From contig NZ_JAIZ01000412.1 of assembly GCF_000710465.2 (NCBI RefSeq), positions 22,642 to 57,582 on the forward strand: a stretch of DNA of 34,941 bases, read 5' to 3'. Below, in pieces: positions 25,951 through 33,173 of the stretch (its first letter is position 1; every line of letters starts with the position of its first letter). The stretch is from Kitasatospora sp. MBT63. GTDB lineage: Bacteria; Actinomycetota; Actinomycetes; Streptomycetales; Streptomycetaceae. The notes under the pieces are model-generated. The model saw only the letters and a list, made by a program, of their open reading frames with translations. It was not told the DNA's origin and ran no database searches. Made by a program: the position numbers and the translations under genes.

Positions 25951-26003
25951 CCGGGCCGGTCCCGCGCCGCCTGCGCGGGTGCCGCAGCGCGGGACCGGCC
26001 CGG
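25951..26003. terminator. Very strong convergent-gene hairpin
   Basis: A perfect 17-bp inverted repeat: arm CCGGGCCGGTCCCGCGC at 25951-25967, 19-nt loop, exact complement at 25987-26003. It lies in the 150-bp gap between the convergent methyltransferase and reductase genes and ends 7 bp before the reductase stop codon. No T-tract. Probably a bidirectional terminator. Confidence 0.65.
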
Positions 26004-26010
26004 CTTCCCG

Positions 26011-26892
26011 TCAGGGCCGGAGGTTCTCCAGGTCCGCCAGGAGGCCGGGGTGCTTCGGCTCCCAGCCGAGCACCTGCCGGGTGTGGGCGCTGGACGCGGG
26101 CTGGTCGTTCGCGAAGATCTGGGCGAGGGGACCGTAGGTCTCCGCCGGGACCGACGCGACCGGCAGGCCCAGGCGCCGGCCGATGACCGCCGCGATGTCG
26201 CGCACCTCGTCCCCCTCGTCGGCGACGGCGTGCCAGGAGGTGCCGGCCCGGGCCTGTTCCAGGGCGAGCCGGATCAGGACGGCCGCGTCGAGCGCGTGCA
26301 CCGCCGGCCAGCGCTGCGTGCCGTCGCCGGCATAGCCGGACACGCCGGTGCGGCGCGCGATGTCGGTCAGCAGACCGGCGAACCCGCCGCTGCCCTGGTT
26401 GTGCACCGTGCGCGGCAAGCGGACGGCCGTGCTGCGGACCCCGCGCGGGGCCAGGCCCAGGACCGCGTTGACCGCGAGGCCGCGGCCGCCGACCGGCCCG
26501 TCGGTCAATAGCGGGTCGGTCTCGACGGAGGCTCGGCCGGGTACCAGGGGCGTACCCGCGACGGTGACGAAGGGACGGCCGCTGCCGACCAGTTCCTCGC
26601 CGAGGGCAGCGAGGGCGGCGCTCTCCTCGGCTACGGACTTCGCGACGGCGTCGCGGCTGCTGAAGTCGTGGCCGAACGCCAGGTGGATCACCCCGTCGGC
26701 GCGGGCGGCGCCGGTCCGCAGGACGTCCAGGTCGGCGAGGGCTCCGGGCAGGGGCTCGGCGCCGGCCGCCTCGGCGGCCGCCGCGGAGGCGTCCGAACGG
26801 GCCAGGGCGAGGACGGTGTGGCCGTTGCCGAGCAGCTCCGCGACGACGGCGGCCCCGATCAGTCCGGTGCCACCGGTGACGAAAACGCGCAT
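26011..26892 (-). CDS. NAD(P)-binding extended SDR / NAD-dependent epimerase-type reductase
   Basis: A 293-residue atypical SDR. The N-terminal MRVFVTGGTGLIGAAVVAEL carries the GGTGxIG dinucleotide loop. ADGVIHLAFGHDFSS is the usual strand-4 region, but the typical catalytic YxxxK is not obvious, as in NmrA-like or DUF1731-like atypical SDRs. The C-terminal part has WPAVHALDAAVLIRLALEQA, common in this group. GAGGGAG precedes ATG 26892. It is divergent from a TetR regulator, with an operator overlapping its promoter, so it is probably the regulator's target. Substrate unknown. Confidence 0.88.
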   Translation of the reverse strand: MRVFVTGGTGLIGAAVVAELLGNGHTVLALARSDASAAAAEAAGAEPLPGALADLDVLRTGAARADGVIHLAFGHDFSSRDAVAKSVAEESAALAALGEELVGSGRPFVTVAGTPLVPGRASVETDPLLTDGPVGGRGLAVNAVLGLAPRGVRSTAVRLPRTVHNQGSGGFAGLLTDIARRTGVSGYAGDGTQRWPAVHALDAAVLIRLALEQARAGTSWHAVADEGDEVRDIAAVIGRRLGLPVASVPAETYGPLAQIFANDQPASSAHTRQVLGWEPKHPGLLADLENLRP

Positions 26893-26905
26893 GGGAAACT
26901 CCCTC

Positions 26906-26961
26906 GAGTGATGGGACTCTTGTCTCATCACTCTACAGGTGATGGGACAAAAGTCCCATCA
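26906..26961. promoter_or_regulatory. Two TetR operator palindromes between reductase and tetR
   Basis: Site 1: GATGGGAC-TCTT-GTCTCATC at 26910-26929, one mismatch between arms, with the dyad extending to 26906-26933. Site 2: arms GATGGGAC and GTCCCATC around AAAA at 26941-26960, perfect, with one further matched pair at 26940/26961. Centres are 31 bp apart, three helical turns. They cover the likely -35 of tetR and the promoter of the reductase, so autorepression and repression of the reductase are expected. Confidence 0.8.
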
Positions 26962-26963
26962 GC

Positions 26964-26969
26964 TAGGAT
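26964..26969 (+). promoter_or_regulatory. -10 box of leaderless tetR transcript
   Basis: TAGGAT six bases before ATG 26976, without a ribosome site. The -35 position falls inside operator site 2. Confidence 0.5.
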
Positions 26970-26975
26970 TGGCCC

Positions 26976-27578
26976 ATGGGAAGGTGGGAACCAGGGGCGC
27001 GCGAACGTCTCGTCGTGGCCGCTGTCGACCTGTTCGCCGAGCAGGGGTACGACGTCACGACCGTCACGCAGATCGCCGAGCGCGCGGGGGTCACAAAGAG
27101 CACGTTCTTCCGGCACTTCCCCGACAAGCGCGAACTGCTGGTGGCCGGGCAGGACACGCTGAGCCGGCTGCTGGCCGAGGGGATCGCCGATGCGCCCGCC
27201 GGCGCCGGGCCGATCGAGGCGATCGCCGCTGGTCTCGAACGTGCCTCGGGTGCGATGGGGCCGATGAACCGTGAACTCGCCCCGCGTGTGAAGGCCGTCG
27301 TCGCCGCCTGTGCCGAACTCCAGGAGCGTGACACGCTCAAGAGCGTCGGCCTCGCCGCGGCGATGACGACGGCTCTGGTCGCCCGCGGTGTCCCCGACCC
27401 GACCGCGGCGCTGGCCGGTGAGCTGGGCGTCCTCGCCTTCAAGCGAGGGTTCGCCGAGTGGTCCGAGGGTGACCGCGACGCCTACGAGGAACTCGCCGGG
27501 TACACCCTGGCGGCCCTGGGCGAACTGCGCGCGGCCGGCGCGACACTGGCCTGGTCGGACGACCTGCCCGCCCATTGA
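26976..27578 (+). CDS. TetR/AcrR family regulator controlling the divergent reductase
   Basis: A 200-residue protein. The N-terminal DNA-binding domain (about 8-55) is canonical: RERLVVAAVDLFAEQGYDVT, then VTQIAERAGVTKSTFFRHFPDKREL. The C-terminal ligand domain is helical, with a family-typical MTTALVARGVPDPTAALAGEL and an end region rich in Ala and Glu. A 44-bp spacing pattern of two matching palindromes lies between it and the reductase gene. The gene seems to be read from a leaderless transcript. Inducer unknown. Confidence 0.9.
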   Translation: MGRWEPGARERLVVAAVDLFAEQGYDVTTVTQIAERAGVTKSTFFRHFPDKRELLVAGQDTLSRLLAEGIADAPAGAGPIEAIAAGLERASGAMGPMNRELAPRVKAVVAACAELQERDTLKSVGLAAAMTTALVARGVPDPTAALAGELGVLAFKRGFAEWSEGDRDAYEELAGYTLAALGELRAAGATLAWSDDLPAH

Positions 27579-27586
27579 GCGTGGTC

Positions 27587-27609
27587 GGCCCGGAGCGGAT
27601 CGCCGGGCC
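27587..27609. terminator. Hairpin after tetR
   Basis: Stem GGCCCGG / CCGGGCC with a 9-nt loop, nine bases after the tetR stop codon and 94 bp from the convergent MFS stop. No T-tract. Confidence 0.5.
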
Positions 27610-27702
27610 GGAGTGGGCCGCGGCCGGGGTGCCGGTGCCGGTCGGGACTGTGACCGCCGGCCGGTGATCACCCGTCAACGGGCGCGGCCCGCATGACCAC
27701 GG

Positions 27703-29253
27703 TCACCGCGTGAGCGTGGCCGCGGGTTGCGGTGCCTCGCGGCCGGTGGGCCGCGGGCGGGCGCCGGGAAGGGCCAGGGCGACCGCGGCGCCGAGCAGGC
27801 AGATGCCGGCCGCGACGGTGCAGGCGAGGTGGAACCCGTCCATGAAGGAGCTCTGTACCGCTGCCCGCAGGAGCTGTCGGGCCGTCCCTCCGGAGGAGTC
27901 CGCGGTGTGCAGGGCTGCCGCGACGGATCCCTCGGCTGCCGTGGTGGTCTCGGCCGGGAGTGTGGAGAAGGCCGTGGACGCCAGGTGGGCGGCGTAGAGG
28001 GAGGTGAAGATGCTGCCGATGACGGCGACGCCGAGGGTGCCGCCGGTCTCGCGGGTGGCGTCGTTGACGGCCGATCCGACACCGGCCTTGGCCGGCGGGA
28101 GGACGCTGAGGATCGATTCGGTGGCGGGTGCGGTGGTCAGGCCGAGCCCCAGCCCCATGAGGACCATCTGGCCGACGATCTGGCCGTACGGCTGGAACGC
28201 GGGCGACAGGGCGATCCAGCCGAACGAGGCGGTGAGGAGCAGGAGGCCCGTGGTCACGACCGCGCGGGTTCCGGCTCGTGCGGCGAGTGCGACGCCGCCG
28301 AGGGAGCCGAGCGCGATGGTCAGGGCGACCGGCAGGATGCGCACCCCGGTGGCGAGGGCGCCGTACCCGCGGATGAACTGGAAGTACTGCGTCACCAGGA
28401 AGATGAAGCCGAAGAGGGCGAAGAACGCGACGGTGACGGCGGCGCTGGCGGCGGAGAAGGCCGGGGTGCGGAACAGGGCGACGTCGACCATCGGGTGGCG
28501 GCGCCCGCGTTCGATCACGACGAACAGGACCGCCAGGGCGGCGGCGCCCGTGAAGCCGGCGAGGGTGGCGGGCGCGCTCCAACCGCGGTTCGGGGCCTCG
28601 ATGATGGTGTAGACGAGGAGTCCGACGGCGGCCGACGCGGTGAGCAGTCCGGGCGGGTCCAGGCGCGCGTTCGACGGGTCCCGGGACTCCGGTACCCAGA
28701 GCCACGAGGCGGCCAGGGCGATCAGCGCCACCGGTACGAGGGCGAGGAAGACCGAGGGCCAGGTGAAGTGGGCGAGCAGGAGCCCGCCGACCACCGGGCC
28801 GATGGCGACGCCCAGGCCGGTGACCGCGCCCCACAGCCCCACCGCCTTCGCGCGTTCGCCGCGCTGCGGGTAGCAGTTGGTGATGACGGACAGGGTCGTC
28901 GGGAAGATGACCGCCGCGCACGCCCCCATCGCGAAGCGGACGGCGATCAGCGCCTGCGAGGACCCGGCGACGGCCCCCACCGTGCTGGTGACCGCGAAGC
29001 CCGCGAGTCCGGCGAGGAGTGCGGGTCGTCGGCCGAACCGGTCGCCGAGCGAGCCGGCGGTCAGGACCAGGGCGGCGAAGGCGAGGTTGTAGCCGTCGAC
29101 GATCCACTGGAGGTCGCGGGTCGTCGCGTTCAGCTGGCGGCCCAGGTCGGGGAGGGCGACGTTGACGATCGTCGTGTCCAGGTTGATCGCGAAGGCCGCG
29201 AGGCAGACGGATGCGAGGGCCAGGGAACGACGGGGTGCGGGGCGGTGGGGCAT
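27703..29253 (-). CDS. MFS exporter, DHA2 (EmrB/QacA) family
   Basis: A 516-residue, 14-helix transporter. Helix 1 carries FAINLDTTIVNVALPDLG, the D1 motif of DHA2 exporters, and the 2-3 loop is GSLGDRFGRRPALL (motif A). Motif C in helix 5 is GAVTGLGVAIGPVVGGLL. It should extrude lipophilic cations or antibiotics using the proton gradient. GGAGG lies 6 nt before ATG 29253; an in-frame ATG at 29316 is inside the operator region and has no ribosome site. It faces a TetR gene with promoter repeats between them, so it is likely derepressed by its substrate. Confidence 0.92.
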   Translation of the reverse strand: MPHRPAPRRSLALASVCLAAFAINLDTTIVNVALPDLGRQLNATTRDLQWIVDGYNLAFAALVLTAGSLGDRFGRRPALLAGLAGFAVTSTVGAVAGSSQALIAVRFAMGACAAVIFPTTLSVITNCYPQRGERAKAVGLWGAVTGLGVAIGPVVGGLLLAHFTWPSVFLALVPVALIALAASWLWVPESRDPSNARLDPPGLLTASAAVGLLVYTIIEAPNRGWSAPATLAGFTGAAALAVLFVVIERGRRHPMVDVALFRTPAFSAASAAVTVAFFALFGFIFLVTQYFQFIRGYGALATGVRILPVALTIALGSLGGVALAARAGTRAVVTTGLLLLTASFGWIALSPAFQPYGQIVGQMVLMGLGLGLTTAPATESILSVLPPAKAGVGSAVNDATRETGGTLGVAVIGSIFTSLYAAHLASTAFSTLPAETTTAAEGSVAAALHTADSSGGTARQLLRAAVQSSFMDGFHLACTVAAGICLLGAAVALALPGARPRPTGREAPQPAATLTR

Positions 29254-29280
29254 GACTGCCTCCGACCGGGTGAGGGCCGA

Positions 29281-29343
29281 TGTTGACAGCGGGAACATAT
29301 GGACATTTGCCAACATTCCACCGCAAAGTGGACATTGTCAACA
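29281..29343. promoter_or_regulatory. Divergent promoter/operator between MFS and tetR genes
   Basis: TGTTGACA at 29281-29288 and its complement TGTCAACA at 29336-29343 form an inverted pair, so both strands carry a consensus TTGACA -35. Inside them, TGGACATTTGCCAACA (29300-29315) and TGGACATTGTCAACA (29329-29343) are direct near-repeats 29 bp apart. These repeats are good candidates for TetR binding sites that cover the -35 elements. -10 boxes are not clear. Confidence 0.55.
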
Positions 29344-29359
29344 CCGGAGGGAGGGAGAA

Positions 29360-30019
29360 ATGGCCATGAGCCGGGCTTACCACCACGGCAATCTGCGGGA
29401 GGCCCTGGTCGCCGGCGGGGTGGACCTCGCGCGGACCGGCGGGCCCGCCGCGGTGGTCCTGCGGGCCGTCAGCCGACAGGCGGGTGTCTCGCACAACGCC
29501 GCCTACCGGCACTTCGCCAACCGCGAGGACCTGCTGGCGGCGGTCGCCGGGCGCTGCATGGAGCAGTTGGGGCGGCTGATGATCAGCCGGTCCGGCGCCG
29601 TCGACCTGGCCGACCAGGGGCAGGCCGACGAGGTGCAGGCCGACGAGGTGCAGGCCGACGAGGTGCGGGCCGCCTGGGCGCGGCTGTCGGCGATCGGCGA
29701 GGCCTACGTCGACTTCGCCATCGCCGAACCGGGCTGGTTCCGAACCGCGTTCTGCGGCGCCGTCGCGCCCCCGCGGAAGGAGGCGGTCGGCGGCGGACCG
29801 GGCGCCGACCCCTTCGCGATCCTGTCCTCCCACCTCGACGACCTGGTCCGGTGCGGCGCCGTCCCGGCCGGGCGCCGGCCGGGCGCCGAGTACGCGGCCT
29901 GGTCCGCGGTCCACGGTCTGTCGGATCTGCTGGTGGAGGGGCCGCTGCGGGGCCTGCCCGACGCCGAGGTCCGGGTGGCGCTCTCCGCGGTCCTGTCGGC
30001 CGTCGCGCGAGGCCTGTGA
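29360..30019 (+). CDS. TetR/AcrR family regulator (WHG-type C-terminal domain) of the MFS exporter
   Basis: A 219-residue protein. The helix-turn-helix domain (about 5-55) starts SRAYHHGNLREALVAGGVDL and has LRAVSRQAGVSHNAAYRHFANREDLL. The C-terminal domain shows AYVDFAIAEPGWFRTAFC and ends AWSAVHGLSDLLVEG, the pattern of the WHG/TetR_C_33 group. Two starts are possible: ATG 29360 and ATG 29366; GGAGGGAGGGAG precedes both and the second has the better spacing. Three exact 15-bp repeats add QADEVQADEVQADEV between the domains. Divergent to the MFS gene and probably its repressor. Confidence 0.9.
   Translation: MAMSRAYHHGNLREALVAGGVDLARTGGPAAVVLRAVSRQAGVSHNAAYRHFANREDLLAAVAGRCMEQLGRLMISRSGAVDLADQGQADEVQADEVQADEVRAAWARLSAIGEAYVDFAIAEPGWFRTAFCGAVAPPRKEAVGGGPGADPFAILSSHLDDLVRCGAVPAGRRPGAEYAAWSAVHGLSDLLVEGPLRGLPDAEVRVALSAVLSAVARGL
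29621..29665. repeat. 15-bp coding tandem repeat in tetR
   Basis: Three exact copies of CAGGCCGACGAGGTG (QADEV), preceded by a degenerate fourth at 29606-29620 (LADQG). In-frame copy-number change would alter the linker between the DNA-binding and ligand domains. Confidence 0.9.
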
Positions 30020-30109
30020 CCACTGTGATCGTCCGGGCGTCGGCAGCCCCCGCTGCGTACCCGCTGCCTCCGGCCGCCGGTGGTCGAAGCGGCCCGGCCC
30101 CCCGGGGGT

Positions 30110-31102
30110 TCAGTCCGGGAGGGAGGCGAGCCAGCCGGTCAGCAGCCGGTTGACGTCGTCGGGGCGCTCCTGCTGGATCCAGTGCCCGCAGCCGTCCAGG
30201 ATGTGGGAGGAGGCCAGGGCGGGGAGGGTGCTGGGGAAGGCGTCGATGGCGTCGGCCATCCAGGTCGTGGAGGCGTCCTGGGCGCCCCCGATGAACAGGG
30301 ACGGCTGCTTGATCGGGGCCCCGCGGTGCGGCGCGAGGTCCTCCCAGTCGCGGTCCATGGAGCGGTAGCGGTTGAGGGCCCCGGTCAGGCCGGTGCGCTC
30401 GAACTCCCCGGCGTAGACGTCGAGGTCGTCCTCGGTGAGCCAGGCGGGGAGCTCGCCGACGGGGAAACGGTCGCGCAGCTGGCCGTGGCCGCGGGTCACG
30501 AAGTGCGGGTCGGGCCGGTCCCCGGCGGGCATGGTGTCGGCGGACAGCGCCGCGTAGAAGCCGGCGAGCCAGCCCCGGACGTCCGGCTCGATCTCCGCCT
30601 CGGCGCGGCCGGGCTCCTGGAAGTACGAGACGTAGAACTCCTGCTCGGGGCCGCCGATCCGGCCAAAGACGTCGCTGGGGCGGGGGCCGCCCGGCGGCGC
30701 GTACGGGACGCTCAGCAGGGCGATGGCCCGGAAGACGTCCGGGTGGAGCAGCGCGGAGGCCGCCGCGATGTTGGAGCCCCAGTCGTGTCCGACGATCACC
30801 GCCTGCTCCTCGCCGAGGGCTCGTACCAGGGCGAGGTTGTCCTCCACCAGGTCGAGCATCCGGTAGGCGTCCACCGCGGCCGGCCGGGAGGAGCGGCCGT
30901 AGCCGCGCACGTCGAGCGCGACCGCCCGGAATCCTGCCGCGGCGAGGGCCGGGAGCTGGTGGCGCCAGGAGTACCAGGACTCGGGGAAGCCGTGGACCAA
31001 CAGGACCAGCGGGCCGGTTCCCTGCTCGACCAGGTGCAGGCGCCCGGCGGGCGCGTCGATGGTGCGGTGCCGGAGGCCGGCGGACTGGGTGCGCTGATGC
31101 AT
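30110..31102 (-). CDS. Epoxide-hydrolase-like alpha/beta hydrolase
   Basis: A 330-residue alpha/beta hydrolase. The oxyanion motif is HGFPESWYSW, the nucleophile elbow GHDWGSN (Asp as nucleophile), a cap domain follows, and the acid and base are near GGAQDAST and GCGHWIQQE. HGxP plus an Asp nucleophile in GxDxG points to soluble epoxide hydrolases and haloalkane dehalogenase relatives; epoxide hydrolase is the more likely. AGGAG precedes ATG 31102. It lies downstream of egtD on the same strand but beyond a strong hairpin, so it is probably a separate unit. Substrate unknown. Confidence 0.9.
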   Translation of the reverse strand: MHQRTQSAGLRHRTIDAPAGRLHLVEQGTGPLVLLVHGFPESWYSWRHQLPALAAAGFRAVALDVRGYGRSSRPAAVDAYRMLDLVEDNLALVRALGEEQAVIVGHDWGSNIAAASALLHPDVFRAIALLSVPYAPPGGPRPSDVFGRIGGPEQEFYVSYFQEPGRAEAEIEPDVRGWLAGFYAALSADTMPAGDRPDPHFVTRGHGQLRDRFPVGELPAWLTEDDLDVYAGEFERTGLTGALNRYRSMDRDWEDLAPHRGAPIKQPSLFIGGAQDASTTWMADAIDAFPSTLPALASSHILDGCGHWIQQERPDDVNRLLTGWLASLPD

Positions 31103-31177
31103 GGACTTCTCCTTGCTTCGCAGGGGCCGCGGATGCCCGCCGATCATGCGTCGGACCGGCTGCTCGACGCGAGAAAC

Positions 31178-31203
31178 GTTGCCGTTCCGGCAACAACGGC
31201 AAC
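31178..31203. promoter_or_regulatory. Inverted and direct repeats upstream of the hydrolase gene
   Basis: GTTGCCG-TTC-CGGCAAC (31178-31194) is a perfect palindrome. GTTGCCGTT (31178-31186) also pairs with AACGGCAAC (31195-31203), and AACGGCA recurs at 31204-31210. They lie about 75-110 bp upstream of the hydrolase ATG and look like a multi-site operator. No regulator gene is adjacent. Confidence 0.45.
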
Positions 31204-31331
31204 AACGGCACCGACGCCTCCGGCCGGACGGCAGGACGGGCACGGCCCGCCGCGGCTTCCTCTGCTGTCCGGCCTCACCCGCCGCCGAGGCGTGGGTCGG
31301 TGACGCCTGGCCAGGCCCGGAGGGCCTCGGG

Positions 31332-31363
31332 GCCGCCGGGTTCGGACCGCAGGACCCGGCGGC
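31332..31363 (-). terminator. Hairpin terminating the ergothioneine operon
   Basis: Perfect 10-bp stem GCCGCCGGGT / ACCCGGCGGC with a 12-nt loop, beginning ten bases after the egtD stop codon. No T-tract. Confidence 0.65.
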
Positions 31364-31373
31364 GACCCTGCGG

Positions 31374-32354
31374 TCAGCGGGTGGGGACGGCGAGCAGCAG
31401 CGCGAAGCGGGCGGACCGGTCGGTCCACCAGTGGCTGACGGTGAAGCCGCCGGCGGCGAGCTCCGCGGTGAGTGCCTCGCGGCGGAACTTGCCGGAGATC
31501 TCGGTGCGCACGCTCTCCTCGGCCGCGAGTTCGAGGACCAGGTCCACGGCCGGGATCTTGACCGTCTGGGCGGTACGCGAGCGCAGGTGCATCTCGATCC
31601 GCTCCGCGGCCTCGTTCCACACCGCCACGTGGTCGAACGCGGCGGGGTCGAAGTCGGCGCCCAGTTCGCGGTTGAGGACGTTCAGGACGTTCTTGTTGAA
31701 GGCCGCGGTCACGCCTCGGCCGTCGTCGTAGGCGCGGATCAGCGTTCCGGGGTCCTTGACCAGGTCGGCTCCGAGCAGCAGGGCGTCGTCGCCGCTGAGT
31801 GCGTGCCGCAGCGTGGTGTAGAAGGACCGGCGTTGGGCGGGGTCCAGGTTGCCGATGGTGCTGCCGAGGAAGGCCAGCAGGCGGGGACCCGGTTCGTCGC
31901 CGAGGGCCAGGTCGTGCTCGAAGTCGGTGACGGTGGCGACGACTTGCAGGTCGGGGTAGTCGCGGCAGAGTGCCTCCCCGGCCTCGGCGAGCGCGGAGTC
32001 GCTGACGTCCAGTGGCGCGTAGCGCTGCAGGGTCCCGGCGGCGGTGAGCGCGTCCAGGAGCAGGCGGGTCTTGCGGGAGGAGCCCGAGCCGAGCTCGACC
32101 AGGGTGCGGGCCCGGGTGAGTGCGGCGATCTCGGGTGCGCGCCGGGCGAGGATCTCCTGCTCGGCGCGGGTCGGGTAGTACTCGGGCAGGCGGGTGATCT
32201 GCTCGAAGAGTTCGCTGCCGTGGGCGTCGTAGAACCACTTGGACGGCAGCGTCCTGGGTGCGGCGGACAGGCCGTGCAGCACGTCGGCGCGCAGCGTGGT
32301 GGCGAGGTGGTCCTGGGGGAGCCGGTGGTCGAGCGTGAAGCGGTTCGTCATCAT
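31374..32354 (-). CDS. egtD: EgtD module with its own possible internal start
   Basis: Alternative reading of the 3' half of the fused frame. Two tandem ATGs (32354 and 32351) follow GAGGAG by ten bases, the normal place and form of an egtD start. This would give a free 326- or 325-residue histidine methyltransferase, full length for the family. It uses three SAM to trimethylate the alpha-amino group of histidine. Because no stop separates it from EgtC, this free form would arise only by internal initiation. Confidence 0.6.
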   Translation of the reverse strand: MMTNRFTLDHRLPQDHLATTLRADVLHGLSAAPRTLPSKWFYDAHGSELFEQITRLPEYYPTRAEQEILARRAPEIAALTRARTLVELGSGSSRKTRLLLDALTAAGTLQRYAPLDVSDSALAEAGEALCRDYPDLQVVATVTDFEHDLALGDEPGPRLLAFLGSTIGNLDPAQRRSFYTTLRHALSGDDALLLGADLVKDPGTLIRAYDDGRGVTAAFNKNVLNVLNRELGADFDPAAFDHVAVWNEAAERIEMHLRSRTAQTVKIPAVDLVLELAAEESVRTEISGKFRREALTAELAAGGFTVSHWWTDRSARFALLLAVPTR

Positions 32355-33173
32355 CGTGCTGCGCTCCTCGGTGGTGCGGTTCTCGGTGGTGCGGTTGTCG
32401 GTGGTGCGGGACGGGAGTGGTGCGGCGGGCCGCAGCGGGGTCACCCGGACGCGGCCGGGGACGGCGACCAGCAGGGAGTGGTCGGGAACCTCCCGCCAGG
32501 CCCCTTCGCCGTCCGGTTCGGAGGCGACGAGCACGCTGTCGGGGGCCGTCCGGTACCAGAGCGTGTCGCCGTGGCGGGTGGCGGTGATCGTGCGGCCGTC
32601 GGTGAGCAGGAGGTTGAGCCGGGCGTCGGGGCGGGCGGCCGCGGTCTGCCGTACCACGGCTGCCAGTGCCGCGGCGGCCGCTTCGCCGCGGCGCAGCCGG
32701 TGGCAGAGGACCGCCCACAGCAGGGCGGAGTCACTGCGTGCCTCCAGCGCGAGCAGGTCCTTGGGGCCGAGCCCGCACTCCGCTCCCAGTGCGGCGGGCA
32801 GCCTGGTCCAGTCGGGGACGGCCCCGTTGTGGCTGAACAGCCACGGCCCGTCGCGGAAGGGGGCGGCGGCCGCTTCGTCGTGGGCGGTTCCCTCGGTGGC
32901 CGAGCGGACGGCGGCCAGCAGCGCCCGGGTGCGGACGGTGCGGGCGAGGTCGGGCAGGTTGGGGTCGGCCCAGATCGGGACCGCGCGCCGGTAGCGGGCC
33001 GGTGGCTCGTCCGGGTCCGGCGGGTACCAGCCGAGGCCGAACCCGTCCGCGTTCACGGTGCCGTGCCGCTGCCGCCGGGGCGCCCAGGACTGTGCGTACA
33101 GGCCGTGCGGCGGGCCGAGCAGCAGGGCGGCGGCGCCGGTCTCCGGTCCGAGGTAGGCGAGATGGCGGCACAT
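31374..33173 (-). CDS. egtCD: EgtC-EgtD fusion: gamma-glutamyl hercynylcysteine sulfoxide amidohydrolase joined to histidine N-alpha-methyltransferase
   Basis: One uninterrupted 599-codon frame. Residues 1-250 are EgtC, a class II glutamine-amidotransferase fold with the nucleophile Cys2 (MCRHLAYLG) and blocks VNADGFGLGWYPPDPDEPP and LFSHNGAVPDWTRLP. Residues 256-270 are three repeats, RTTDN-RTTEN-RTTEE. Residues 274-599 are EgtD, with SKWFYDAHGSELFEQITRLP, the SAM motif LVELGSGSSRKTRLLLDAL and FLGSTIGNLDP. EgtD makes hercynine (first step) and EgtC removes glutamate later in ergothioneine synthesis. EgtC's ATG shares its A with the EgtB stop (TGATG). A GAGGAG site before the internal ATGs at 32354/32351 means separate EgtD could also be made. 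egtE is not in view. Confidence 0.85.
   Translation of the reverse strand: MCRHLAYLGPETGAAALLLGPPHGLYAQSWAPRRQRHGTVNADGFGLGWYPPDPDEPPARYRRAVPIWADPNLPDLARTVRTRALLAAVRSATEGTAHDEAAAAPFRDGPWLFSHNGAVPDWTRLPAALGAECGLGPKDLLALEARSDSALLWAVLCHRLRRGEAAAAALAAVVRQTAAARPDARLNLLLTDGRTITATRHGDTLWYRTAPDSVLVASEPDGEGAWREVPDHSLLVAVPGRVRVTPLRPAAPLPSRTTDNRTTENRTTEERSTMMTNRFTLDHRLPQDHLATTLRADVLHGLSAAPRTLPSKWFYDAHGSELFEQITRLPEYYPTRAEQEILARRAPEIAALTRARTLVELGSGSSRKTRLLLDALTAAGTLQRYAPLDVSDSALAEAGEALCRDYPDLQVVATVTDFEHDLALGDEPGPRLLAFLGSTIGNLDPAQRRSFYTTLRHALSGDDALLLGADLVKDPGTLIRAYDDGRGVTAAFNKNVLNVLNRELGADFDPAAFDHVAVWNEAAERIEMHLRSRTAQTVKIPAVDLVLELAAEESVRTEISGKFRREALTAELAAGGFTVSHWWTDRSARFALLLAVPTR
32364..32408. repeat. 15-bp tandem repeat at the EgtC-EgtD junction
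   Basis: Three 15-bp units, minus strand CGCACCACCGACAAC, CGCACCACCGAGAAC and CGCACCACCGAGGAG. The last one also forms the ribosome site of the internal egtD start. Unit length is a multiple of three, so expansion keeps the reading frame open. Confidence 0.9.

Noticed and set aside
27668-31211. Long minus-strand frames overlapping the tetR, MFS and hydrolase genes
   Set aside because: Arg/Pro/Gly-rich out-of-frame shadows.
32364-32408. Short regular repeats as a CRISPR array
   Set aside because: 15-bp units without spacers, in frame within a gene; a coding minisatellite.
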